DNA from: Candidatus Aristotella avistercoris
GTDB taxonomy: Bacteria > Bacillota > Clostridia > Oscillospirales > Ruminococcaceae
DNA length: 58,783 bases
Assembly: GCA_904397835.1 (NCBI GenBank)
Contig: CAJFOV010000005.1
Location: 1 to 58,783, forward strand
Direction: 5' to 3'
This document shows, piece by piece, positions 10,001 through 16,792 of this stretch; position 1 is the stretch's first letter; every line of letters starts with the position of its first letter. The translations under genes were made by a program, and so were the position numbers. The notes beneath the pieces are model-generated. The model saw only the letters and a program-made list of their open reading frames with translations. It had not been told where the DNA came from and made no database searches.

Positions 10001-11336
10001 CACCATCTCCACGGTGGCAGACAAGACCGCCTACGGCTATGTCAAGCGCTACCTGGAGGAGCGGGGCCTGGTGGTCCACCGGGCGGAGGAGAACCGCCTG
10101 GCTATCGGCTGCACCGGCATCAAACGCACCACCGGCCAGCACCCGGGGGGCATGGTGGTCATCCCGGCGGACCATGAGGTGTACGACTTTACCCCCATTC
10201 AGAAGCCGGCGGACAGCACCGATTCGGTGGTCACCACCACCCACTTTGACTTCCACTCCCTCCACGACACCATCTTGAAACTGGATAACCTGGGCCACAT
10301 TGTGCCCACCATGTACAAGTACCTGGAGGATCTCACCGGCATCAAGGTCAACGATGTGCCCATGAACGATAAGAAGGTCTTCAGCCTCTTCTCCTCCCCC
10401 CAGGCCCTGGGGGTCACGGAGCAGGACATCGACTGCCCCCTGGGCTGCCTGGGCCTGCCGGAGATGGGCACCCCCTTTGTCCAAAAGCTGCTCATTGACG
10501 CCAAGCCCAAGCGGATCTCTGACCTGTTCCAGATCTCCGGCCTATCCCACGGCACGGATGTGTGGCTGGGAAACGCCCAGGATCTGATTCAATCGGGCAC
10601 CTGCACCATCTCCGAGGTCATTGGAACCCGTGACAGCATCATGACCTACCTGATCCAGAAGGGCCTGGAGCCGGGGATGGCCTTTAAGATCATGGAGATT
10701 GTTCGTAAGGGCAAGGCGCCAAAGCAGCTGACCCAGGAGCATGTCCAGGCCATGAAGGACCATGGTGTGCCCCAGTGGTACATTGACTCCTGCTTTAAGA
10801 TCAAGTACATGTTCCCCAAGGCCCACGCCGCGGCCTATGTCATCAGCGCCATCCGCCTGGGGTGGTACAAGGTGTACCGGCCATTGGAGTTCTACTCCGT
10901 CTACTTCACCCTGCGTGAGGGGGATTTTGACGTGCAGGCCGCCCTGGGGGGCAAGGCCATGGCCCAAAACCATCTGGAACCCCTGAAGGCAAAGGGCAAT
11001 GAGCGCTCAGTGAAGGAGGAGGACCAGTTCACCACCCTGCAGATCATCAATGAGATGCTGGCCAGGGGCTACGGCTTTTTGCCGGTGGATCTCTACAAGT
11101 CCCATGCCAAGGACTTTTTGTTGGAGGGGAACAACCTGCGCCTGCCCTTTACGGCGCTGAAGGGTTTGGGAATCTCAGCGGCCACCAGCCTGCAGGAGGC
11201 GGGGGAGAAGGGGGAGTACATCTCCATCGACGATGTGCTGACCCGCTCCGGTGTCTCCAAGGCGGTGATCGAACTGCTCCGGGAGGCTGGCGCCCTGGCG
11301 GGCCTGCCAGATTCCAGCCAGATGACTTTCTTTTAA
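7014..11336 (+). CDS. polC: DNA polymerase III subunit alpha, PolC type
   Basis: Gram-positive replicative DNA polymerase with built-in proofreading, 1440 residues (normal length). Domains in order: N-terminal region, OB fold (about 215-320), PHP domain starting at VELHAHTTMSAMDG (333), a DEDD exonuclease inserted in PHP (VVFDLETTGLSP near 423, HNAPFDTSFV), the rest of PHP, a zinc knuckle (CPKC and CPVC near 912-945), and the polymerase core with the catalytic DIDLNFS (about 964). The GTG start at 7014 is preceded by GAGGTGA. It probably forms an operon with ispG across a 194-base gap. The ending is a short C-terminal QMTFF. Confidence 0.97.
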   Translation: MTSFEHAFGPYLPQELPDALLQGEIQAMNLMTESRRLQLELSLRALVPRQALHQAERSLEQKLQLHQARLLPRYGQELFAPAYLPELVAQVREKGLPVNGFFQGAQCELQGGTLLIHLPSGGKELLTQCRCCEEMQKVILEEFGRSIQIQLEGEGCVDPNGEAYQKQVASHWTPPPVAPGPKKEEKKAGNAAPALRQRNLTFDAQGLPFVEGTMAVLSGRPIKNRPIPLREVRPDSGNVTVWGDIFAIDSFETKDGRYLIYSIQFTDYTGSNVLKIITGKDKTQVVDALKKGMTIVVNGEVYDDRYDKEMNIKPKDISTVEKKLRTDKAPKKRVELHAHTTMSAMDGVAPPDQLIQQAHRFGHKAIAITDHGVAQAYPDAMNAVAAIQKEDPDFKVLYGVECYFVDDMIQAVVGPDGRAFDGEFVVFDLETTGLSPVHDRITEIGAVKMRGGEVVDTFSTFVDPEMAIPTKITELTGITDAMVEHAPKERQALEEFLAFCGENPVLVAHNAPFDTSFVNAGLKRCGLECSYTFIDTVPICRSMIATLSNHKLDTVAKYFKLDAFNHHRAVDDSRVLGEIFQRLMGLMEQDLGIHSIDRINSSLNRTDVKKLKTYHMVLLVKNYVGLKNLYKLISMAHIDYFYKKPRIPKSQLILHREGLIVGSACEAGELFRAVLAGKSFGELEKIAEFYDYLEIQPLTNNEFLLREGTVKTREELQDLNRTIVRLGERMHKPVVATCDVHFIEEKDAIFREILMAGQGFKDASNQAGLYLRTTDEMLQEFAYLGPEKAMEVVVENTNRIADQIEAIRPIPEGTYTPSIEGAEEDLQRITWNRAKEIYGDPLPEIVRTRLDKELTSIIKHGFAVLYIIAQKLVAKSEEDGYLVGSRGSVGSSFVATMAGISEVNPLAPHYVCPKCKHSEFITDGSYDSGFDMPEKACPVCGTTYRQDGQTIPFETFLGFNGDKAPDIDLNFSNEYQARAHRYTEELFGSSHVFKAGTISTVADKTAYGYVKRYLEERGLVVHRAEENRLAIGCTGIKRTTGQHPGGMVVIPADHEVYDFTPIQKPADSTDSVVTTTHFDFHSLHDTILKLDNLGHIVPTMYKYLEDLTGIKVNDVPMNDKKVFSLFSSPQALGVTEQDIDCPLGCLGLPEMGTPFVQKLLIDAKPKRISDLFQISGLSHGTDVWLGNAQDLIQSGTCTISEVIGTRDSIMTYLIQKGLEPGMAFKIMEIVRKGKAPKQLTQEHVQAMKDHGVPQWYIDSCFKIKYMFPKAHAAAYVISAIRLGWYKVYRPLEFYSVYFTLREGDFDVQAALGGKAMAQNHLEPLKAKGNERSVKEEDQFTTLQIINEMLARGYGFLPVDLYKSHAKDFLLEGNNLRLPFTALKGLGISAATSLQEAGEKGEYISIDDVLTRSGVSKAVIELLREAGALAGLPDSSQMTFF

Positions 11337-11360
11337 AGACGGCCAAAGGATGTGCATCTA

Positions 11361-11867
11361 TTGAAACAGTGGAAGATCCTGGGCCTCCTCTGTCTGGCAC
11401 TGCTTCTCTGTGGCTGCTAGCGGCAGGCTGTCCAGGAGGGATCCCTCTTTGCGGTAGCGCTCCAATGGGAGGGTGATATCCCCCTCTATGGGGTGCGGGT
11501 GGAGTACCACCTGGATCAGCAGCCGGTGGGGGGACAGGAGGTGTGGGCCCACCCCAAGCTCCGGGAGCCCTTTTCGGCCGGGGAGGATGTGACCTTTCAG
11601 TTTCTGGAGCAGGACTTTCCAGAAGGGGTGGAGGGCAAAACCTTTGGCCTGGCCGTTTTTGCGGTGCTGGAGGGCGGGGAGGAGCTTCTAGCCCAAGGCC
11701 TGTGCCAGTGGCGTGCCACAGCGGGAGAGACCTACCCCTTTGTCCTGTCCCTGGGTGGGACGGGGCAGGCCCACCTGTCGCCCCAGGGGACGGGAGACGT
11801 CACTGTCACCCCGTGGCAGGAGCTGCCGGAGACGGTATATCCACCGGAGAAGTCACCTCTCATGTGA
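11361..11867 (+). pseudogene. Lipoprotein frame interrupted by in-frame TAG
   Basis: From TTG at 11361 the frame encodes KQWKILGLLCLALLLCGC, a typical lipoprotein signal ending in a lipobox-like LCGC, then a TAG stop at 11418-11420. The same frame stays open for another 149 codons to 11867, giving a beta-rich, acidic polypeptide (FAVALQWEGDIPLYGVRVEY onward). A coding-like frame continuing past a single amber right after the lipidation cysteine suggests a recent nonsense mutation, a sequencing error, or readthrough. Function unknown; no family recognised. It lies 24 bases after polC and 40 bases before trmO. Confidence 0.6.
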
Positions 11868-11907
11868 GCGGATGATTCAAATCATACATCAGAAGGGAGG
11901 CGTGTCC

Positions 11908-12609
11908 ATGGAACAGCAGAAGGAGGGGGTGACTCTAAAGGTCATTGCCCACATTCATACCGATTTTCCCACCAAGTTTGGCATTCCCCGGCAGAGTGGT
12001 CTGGTTCCGTCCCTCAAGAGCACTCTGGTCTTTACGCCCCCCTACCGCAACCCGGACGCCCTGCGGGGGCTGGAGGGGTTCTCCCACCTGTGGCTCATCT
12101 GGGAGTTCTCCCAGGCGGTGCGGGAGCACTGGTCCCCCATGGTCCGCCCGCCCCGGTTGGGGGGCAATGCCAAGATGGGGGTCTTTGCCACCCGTTCCCC
12201 CTTCCGCCCCAACCCTCTGGGCCTGTCCTGTGTGGCACTGGAGGGGGTGAAACAGCATCCCCGTCTGGGGCCGGTGCTCCACCTGACAGGGGCCGATCTC
12301 ATGGACGGCACCCCGGTCTATGACATCAAGCCCTATCTCCCCCATGTGGACAGCCACTCCCAGGCGGCGGGAGGATTTGCCCTGCCGGCCATGGATCATA
12401 TGCTGCAGGTGGATTTTCCCCCCGCGCTGCTCCAGCAGGTGCCGGAGGGGCTGCGGGAGGCCCTCTGCCAGGTGTTGGAACAGGACCCCCGCCCCTCCTA
12501 TCAGCAGGAGGAGGCACGGGTCTACGGTTTTGCCTTCGCCCATCTGGAGGTGAAGTTCACCGTCTCCAACGGGGTGCTCCATGTCTGTGAGGTCCAGCAG
12601 CGGACATAG
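11908..12609 (+). CDS. trmO: tRNA m6t6A37 methyltransferase TrmO/TsaA family
   Basis: A 233-residue protein of the TsaA/TrmO (UPF0066) family, which methylates the threonylcarbamoyladenosine at position 37 of some ANN-decoding tRNAs using SAM. Conserved stretches are the start LKVIAHIHTDFPTKFGIPRQ, LEGFSHLWLIW, GVFATRSPFRPNPLGLS and DLMDGTPVYDIKPYLP. The C-terminal extension (about 160-233) is a smaller add-on domain typical of the family. GAAGGGAGG eight bases before the ATG chooses this start over longer in-frame options. Confidence 0.9.
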   Translation: MEQQKEGVTLKVIAHIHTDFPTKFGIPRQSGLVPSLKSTLVFTPPYRNPDALRGLEGFSHLWLIWEFSQAVREHWSPMVRPPRLGGNAKMGVFATRSPFRPNPLGLSCVALEGVKQHPRLGPVLHLTGADLMDGTPVYDIKPYLPHVDSHSQAAGGFALPAMDHMLQVDFPPALLQQVPEGLREALCQVLEQDPRPSYQQEEARVYGFAFAHLEVKFTVSNGVLHVCEVQQRT

Positions 12610-12722
12610 TCTTTTTGGCTGGGAACCCCTTGGCAGGGGCCAAAAAGGGTGATACAATCCAAGAAGAAGGGCCCGGCTTCCTAGCCGGGCAGAGAAAGCG
12701 ACAGAGAAAGGAAAGGTGCGCC

Positions 12723-13070
12723 ATGGACGAACTGGAGATGCTGCGGGGGATTTTGAACAGCTACCCCTACCCCATTGTCTTTGTGGACAACGATTTTTTC
12801 ATCCGCTATATGAACAACAACGCCAAATACCACTATTACCAGGAGCGGGGCTATGAGGATCTCATTGGCAAGAGCCTCTTTGATTGCCACGACAACCCCC
12901 AGTCCCGGGAAAAGATCAAGGCCGCCTATGATGGCATCCGCCGCAACGGCAAGGAGGTCTATCTTGGGGTCACCGCCCGCAACCAGCGCTACTATATGCA
13001 GGGGGTACGCAACAGCAAGGGCGAGTGGATCGGCTTTTTTGAGCGCTTTGAACTCAACCAGCAGAAATAG
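12723..13070 (+). CDS. Stand-alone PAS domain protein
   Basis: A 115-residue protein that is almost entirely one PAS fold: ILNSYPYPIVFVDNDFFIRY (first strands), LIGKSLFDCH (helix after the PAS core), and VRNSKGEWIGFFERF (final strands). It has no attached kinase, GGDEF or HTH domain. PAS domains sense small ligands, haem or redox state. It ends 14 bases before the radical SAM gene and probably shares its transcript, so it might sense a signal for that enzyme (inference). Confidence 0.8.
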   Translation: MDELEMLRGILNSYPYPIVFVDNDFFIRYMNNNAKYHYYQERGYEDLIGKSLFDCHDNPQSREKIKAAYDGIRRNGKEVYLGVTARNQRYYMQGVRNSKGEWIGFFERFELNQQK

Positions 13071-13084
13071 GGGACGGCGGACCT

Positions 13085-13996
13085 GTGGATGATTGGAAGC
13101 TGTTGGAGGACTGCACCCTCTGCCCCCGCAACTGCCATGTGAACCGCCTGGCGGGGCAGCAGGGGTACTGCCGCCAAACCTGGGCGCCCATGGTGGCCCG
13201 GGCGGCCCTGCACCCCTGGGAGGAACCCTGCCTTTGTGGAGAACGTGGCTCAGGCACGGTCTTTTTTTCCGGCTGTTCCCTTGGGTGTGTCTACTGCCAG
13301 AACTGGGACATCTCCCGAGGGGAGCGGGGGCGTGCCATCACAGTGGAGCGTTTGGCAGAGATCTTTTTGGAGCTCCAGGCACAGGGGGCGGCCAATATCA
13401 ACCTGGTTACGGGGGATCACCATGTGGTGCCCATCTGCCAGGGGCTGCGCCTGGCCAAGGAGCGGGGGCTGACCCTGCCGGTGGTGTTCAACTGCGGCGG
13501 CTATGCAAAGGCATCAACGCTGGCGATGCTCCGGGGATTGGTAGACATCTACCTGCCGGATTTTAAGTATTGGAGCCCCCAGCTGGCAGGGCGGTACTCC
13601 AATGCCCCGGACTACCGCCGGTGGGCCCAAAGGGCCCTGGAGGAGATGGTTCGCCAGGTGGGTCCCTGCCAGTTTGAGGGGGATCAGCTGATCCGCGGGG
13701 TGCTGGTGCGGCACCTGGTGCTGCCAGGCTGTGTGGCGGACTCCAAGAAGGTGCTCTATTTCCTCCACCACACCTATGGTAGCCAGATCTACATCAGCAT
13801 CATGAGCCAGTATACCCCCCTGCCTTGGGTGCAGGGGTATCCGGAGTTGGACCGGCATCTGACCCCGGCGGAATACGACCAGGTCGTCCAGTTTGCCCTG
13901 TACCAGGGAATTGAAAACGGCTTTGTTCAGGAGGGGGAGGCCGCCAGCGAGAGCTTTATCCCCCCATTTGATGAGACGGGGGTTCTGCCCCAATGA
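13085..13996 (+). CDS. PflX-like radical SAM protein
   Basis: A 303-residue radical SAM protein of the COG1313 (PflX) type, related to pyruvate-formate-lyase activases. An N-terminal cysteine cluster (C10, C13, C17, C29 within LCPRNC and GYC) precedes the SAM-cluster motif CSLGCVYC (C64, C68, C71). VTGDHHV and LPDFKYW are further family signatures. The initiation codon is GTG at 13085; the ribosome site is weak. Family members have no firmly assigned substrate. It sits between a PAS protein (14 bases) and a tiny sorting-signal protein (21 bases), suggesting a three-gene operon. Confidence 0.85.
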   Translation: MDDWKLLEDCTLCPRNCHVNRLAGQQGYCRQTWAPMVARAALHPWEEPCLCGERGSGTVFFSGCSLGCVYCQNWDISRGERGRAITVERLAEIFLELQAQGAANINLVTGDHHVVPICQGLRLAKERGLTLPVVFNCGGYAKASTLAMLRGLVDIYLPDFKYWSPQLAGRYSNAPDYRRWAQRALEEMVRQVGPCQFEGDQLIRGVLVRHLVLPGCVADSKKVLYFLHHTYGSQIYISIMSQYTPLPWVQGYPELDRHLTPAEYDQVVQFALYQGIENGFVQEGEAASESFIPPFDETGVLPQ

Positions 13997-14017
13997 CCAG
14001 AGAGAGGAGGAGACGCC

Positions 14018-14215
14018 ATGTTCCATACCTTGTTTGCCAGCCTGTCTGTGCTGTTGGGGCAGCGGGTTGTACTGGATCAGCCGGGGGCCAATCCAGTGAC
14101 GGGGGATTCCTTTCAGCCTCTGCTGTGGATCGGCATTCTGGTGGTCTGCGCGGTGATCATTCTGATTTTGCTGCTGACCAAGAAGAAGGACAAGGATCCC
14201 AGTCAAAAACAATGA
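14018..14215 (+). CDS. 65-residue membrane protein with NPVTG sorting-like signal
   Basis: The protein has an N-terminal hydrophobic segment (FHTLFASLSVLL), a short polar stretch with ANPVTGD, a hydrophobic span (LLWIGILVVCAVIILILLL) and a basic tail (TKKKDKD). This order is exactly that of a sortase cell-wall sorting signal, with NPxTG in place of LPxTG. A mature anchored product would be only about 15 residues, so a plain single-span membrane protein is the alternative. The start ATG follows GAGGAGG closely. It is the last gene before a terminator and directly follows the radical SAM gene. Confidence 0.6.
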   Translation: MFHTLFASLSVLLGQRVVLDQPGANPVTGDSFQPLLWIGILVVCAVIILILLLTKKKDKDPSQKQ

Positions 14216-14234
14216 TTTCCAAGCTATCATTCCA

Positions 14235-14256
14235 GGGCCTGTCAGCAGGCCCTTTT
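14235..14256 (+). terminator. Rho-independent terminator
   Basis: GGGCCTG (14235-14241) pairs with CAGGCCC (14246-14252), followed by TTTT. It ends the PAS/radical SAM/small-protein unit. Confidence 0.85.
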
Positions 14257-14542
14257 CGTATGCTCCACATCACCTGGAGAGGGAACGCTCCTGCCCTGCT
14301 GGGGCACAGCAGGGGGACATTGGTGCGTTGGAAAATGACACCTTCTGCAGTTGATCGTTGCCTTTGTCCACAGCGGCTTCAATTTTTACAGTGTGCAGAG
14401 AAGAAGAGACAAAATTTTTGTCGAATCCTCAAAAATGTCCCACAATCATAGAAATTCCATAACAATAGTGCTAGAATAATAAAGTTCCGAGGGAAATCCC
14501 CATTTTTCCCCCGATGCAAGAATCAAGAAAGGGCGTGGGACC
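14257..14542 (+). promoter_or_regulatory. purC upstream region with candidate promoter
   Basis: About 285 bases without a gene. TAGAAA (14449-14454), 17 bases and an extended TGCTAGAAT -10 (hexamer 14472-14477) form a plausible promoter. A perfect TGTCGAA heptamer, the Spo0A-box core, lies at 14419-14425 but may be chance. I see no purine riboswitch. Confidence 0.4.
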
Positions 14543-15256
14543 ATGGAAAAGAAAGAAATGATTTATGAAGGCAAAGCCAAAAAAGTGTATGCCACAGAGG
14601 ACCCCAATCTGGTCATTGTGGAGTACAAGGACGACGCCACTGCTTTCAACGGCCTGAAGAAGGGGACCATTGCCGGCAAGGGGGTCATCAACAACCAGAT
14701 GAGCAACCGGATGATGGCAATGCTCCAGGAACACGGCATCTCCACCCACTATGTCCAAGAACTCAGTGAGCGGGAGACCCTGGTGAAAAAGGTACAGATC
14801 GTTCCGCTGGAAGTCATTGTGCGCAACGCTTCCGCCGGTTCCTTCGCCAAGCGCTATGGCATGGAGGAGGGGGTGCGCTTTGAGGAGCCCACGGTGGAGT
14901 TCTCCTACAAAAACGATGCACTGGGGGATCCTCTGCTCAACGATTCCCACGCTCTGGCTCTCAAGCTTGCCACCCGCCAGGAGATCGACCAGATCCGCTC
15001 CATGGCCTTGGCCATCGACCGTCTTCTGACCGAGTTTTTCCGGAGCATTCATGTGGATCTCATTGACTTCAAGTTGGAATTTGGCCGCCTGCCCGACGGC
15101 ACCATCGTCCTGGCGGATGAGATCTCCCCTGACACCTGCCGCCTTTGGGACAGCGACACCCACGAGAAGTTGGATAAGGACCGCTTCCGCCGGGATCTGG
15201 GCCACGTGGAGGAGGCCTATCAGGAGATCATGCGCCGCCTGACAAAGGCGAAATAA
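14543..15256 (+). CDS. purC: SAICAR synthase PurC
   Basis: Phosphoribosylaminoimidazole-succinocarboxamide synthase, the ATP-dependent step that joins aspartate to CAIR in purine synthesis. The 237-residue protein has the opening MIYEGKAKKVYAT, the RNASAGSFAKRYG motif, and LADEISPDTCRLWD. Length is typical of the bacterial enzyme. The ATG lies after GAAAGGGCG. It is monocistronic here, outside the usual pur operon, and ends in a terminator. Confidence 0.95.
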   Translation: MEKKEMIYEGKAKKVYATEDPNLVIVEYKDDATAFNGLKKGTIAGKGVINNQMSNRMMAMLQEHGISTHYVQELSERETLVKKVQIVPLEVIVRNASAGSFAKRYGMEEGVRFEEPTVEFSYKNDALGDPLLNDSHALALKLATRQEIDQIRSMALAIDRLLTEFFRSIHVDLIDFKLEFGRLPDGTIVLADEISPDTCRLWDSDTHEKLDKDRFRRDLGHVEEAYQEIMRRLTKAK

Positions 15257-15305
15257 AGCCCTATGGGATGGCTTCCGTCCGTTGGGTGGACTGCAGGAAT
15301 AGCCC

Positions 15306-15342
15306 AACAGCCCTTGGATTCTCGATGGATCCAGGGGCTGTT
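15306..15342 (+). terminator. purC terminator
   Basis: A 14-bp stem (15306-15319 with 15329-15342, one G-U) is followed by GTTGT. The T tract is broken, so termination may be partial. Confidence 0.65.
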
Positions 15343-15500
15343 GTTGTATCTTACAATGACCAGGCGTTTCAGAGAGACCGCTTATGCTACGGGTTGTTGC
15401 ATCATGGGGGATCACTTCCATTGGAAAAGGGAGTAATTGCCGTCCTGTGGGGGAAACTACTCCTGTTCCCACTCTACTGCTAGCTGAAGGAGGCAAAGCC

Positions 15501-16475
15501 ATGTGTACCTGTATCACCTACCAGACCGACCGGTTCTATTTTGGGAGGAATTTGGATCTGGAATGTTCCTTTGGGGAGCAAGTGGTCCTGACGCCCCGTA
15601 ACCACCCCATCCCCCTGCGGGAGCAACCTGCCCTTCGCCGCCACTATGCCATGCTGGGTATGGCCACTGTGATGGAGGACTATCCCCTCTATGCTGAGGG
15701 GTTCAATGAGAAGGGCCTCTGTGTTGCAGGGTTGTATTTCCCAGGCAACGGAGTGTACCACCCTCCAAGGGAGGGGTGGATCAATCTGGCTCCCTTTGAG
15801 CTGATCCCCTGGCTGCTGGGAAAATTTCAATCTGTTCAGGAGGCAGAGCCGTACCTACAGCAGATAAATCTGTTGGATATGCCCTTCGGCCCGGGGGTTC
15901 CCGTAGTCTCCATGCACTGGATGATGGCCGACAAAGACCGCTGCCTGGTGTTGGAACCTATGAAACAGGGCCTGTGTGTCTATGAAAATCCCATCAACGT
16001 GTTGACCAACAATCCACCCTTTCCCTTTCACCGGCAAAACCTCAACAACTACCTGAGCCTAACTGCCCATACTCCAGAGAACCGCCTCTCCCCGCAGCTG
16101 GATTTGGAGCCCTACGGCCAGGGGATGGGCGCCCTGGGGATGCCAGGGGATCCATCCCCGGCCTCGCGGTTTGTGCGAGCGGCCTTTTTCCGTTTCAACT
16201 CTGTCTGTGAGCCAGGGGAGGAGGCTGGTGTCACCCAGTTTTTTCATCTCCTGGATGGAGTGTCCATGGTGCGGGGAACGGCCGCCTCTCTGGAGGGAAA
16301 GTTGGACCACACCATCTATTCCTGCTGTGCCAGTGTGCAACAGGGGCTCTATTACTACAAGACCTATGGGAACAGCCGGATCCAAGGGATTTCTCTATAC
16401 CGTGAAAACTTGGAGGGGGAGAATCTGACCTGTTTTCCCATCGCCAGGGAACAGCAGATTCAGTTTGCAAACTAA
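15501..16475 (+). CDS. Choloylglycine hydrolase family (bile salt hydrolase/penicillin V acylase)
   Basis: An Ntn-hydrolase of 324 residues, typical for the family, that cleaves amide bonds of conjugated bile salts, penicillin V or related N-acyl compounds. Met1 removal would expose the nucleophile Cys2 (MCTCITY). Other active-site residues are visible: Arg16 and Asp19 in FGRNLDLE, Asn170 in VLTNNPPF, and Arg223 in MPGDPSPASRFVRAAF. At the position where bile salt hydrolases usually carry Asn (LNFP), this protein has Tyr79 (LYFPGN), as in penicillin V acylases. GAAGGAGG eight bases upstream fixes the start. No signal peptide. Monocistronic. Confidence 0.9.
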   Translation: MCTCITYQTDRFYFGRNLDLECSFGEQVVLTPRNHPIPLREQPALRRHYAMLGMATVMEDYPLYAEGFNEKGLCVAGLYFPGNGVYHPPREGWINLAPFELIPWLLGKFQSVQEAEPYLQQINLLDMPFGPGVPVVSMHWMMADKDRCLVLEPMKQGLCVYENPINVLTNNPPFPFHRQNLNNYLSLTAHTPENRLSPQLDLEPYGQGMGALGMPGDPSPASRFVRAAFFRFNSVCEPGEEAGVTQFFHLLDGVSMVRGTAASLEGKLDHTIYSCCASVQQGLYYYKTYGNSRIQGISLYRENLEGENLTCFPIAREQQIQFAN

Positions 16476-16503
16476 TTAATGGCGATGTTGTATCCCTCTA
16501 AAA

Positions 16504-16537
16504 AATCCCCGTCCATGGCTGTCCATGGACGGGGATT
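16504..16537 (-). terminator. Terminator of the OadB unit
   Basis: A perfect 15-bp stem (16504-16518 with 16523-16537). On the minus strand it is followed by TTTTTAG, ending the unit 16558-17938. The plus-side tail is poor. Confidence 0.85.
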
Positions 16538-16557
16538 GCGTTGCAGAATCAGGGACC

Positions 16558-16713
16558 CTATTTCTCCGATTTTTTAGAAGAACCCACAATAAGACGGACC
16601 ATAATGGCAATCAGGGCGATTACCACAAAGACCCCGAGCCAACCTTTCCAAAGGAGCTCCAGCGCGTGGGAGAGATCGGTCTGATTGATAGCGAGCAGTG
16701 CGTTGAACATCAT
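16558..16713 (-). CDS. OadG-related small membrane subunit
   Basis: A 51-residue protein with one membrane span (WLGVFVVIALIAIMVRLIVG) and a lysine-rich C-terminus. It resembles the small gamma/OadG-like subunits of sodium-pumping decarboxylases, which help assemble the complex. GAGGAATCA lies just before the double ATG at 16713/16710. It follows the beta-subunit gene by about 80 bases on the same strand, which supports the assignment. It is shorter than classical OadG and lacks the polar Zn-binding C-terminal part. Confidence 0.7.
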   Translation of the reverse strand: MMFNALLAINQTDLSHALELLWKGWLGVFVVIALIAIMVRLIVGSSKKSEK

Positions 16714-16792
16714 TGATTCCTCATTTCTCCGGCAAAGAGAGAGCACACTCCACCGGGCCGGACAGGATGGAGCAATGTTGTATGTAGTTGTT

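Noticed and set aside
11976-12657. Antisense frame opposite trmO as a possible gene
   Set aside because: The plus strand has the TsaA motifs and a good ribosome site.
14419-14425. Perfect TGTCGAA (Spo0A-box core) before purC
   Set aside because: A seven-base match is expected by chance in a window this size, and purine genes are not usual Spo0A targets.
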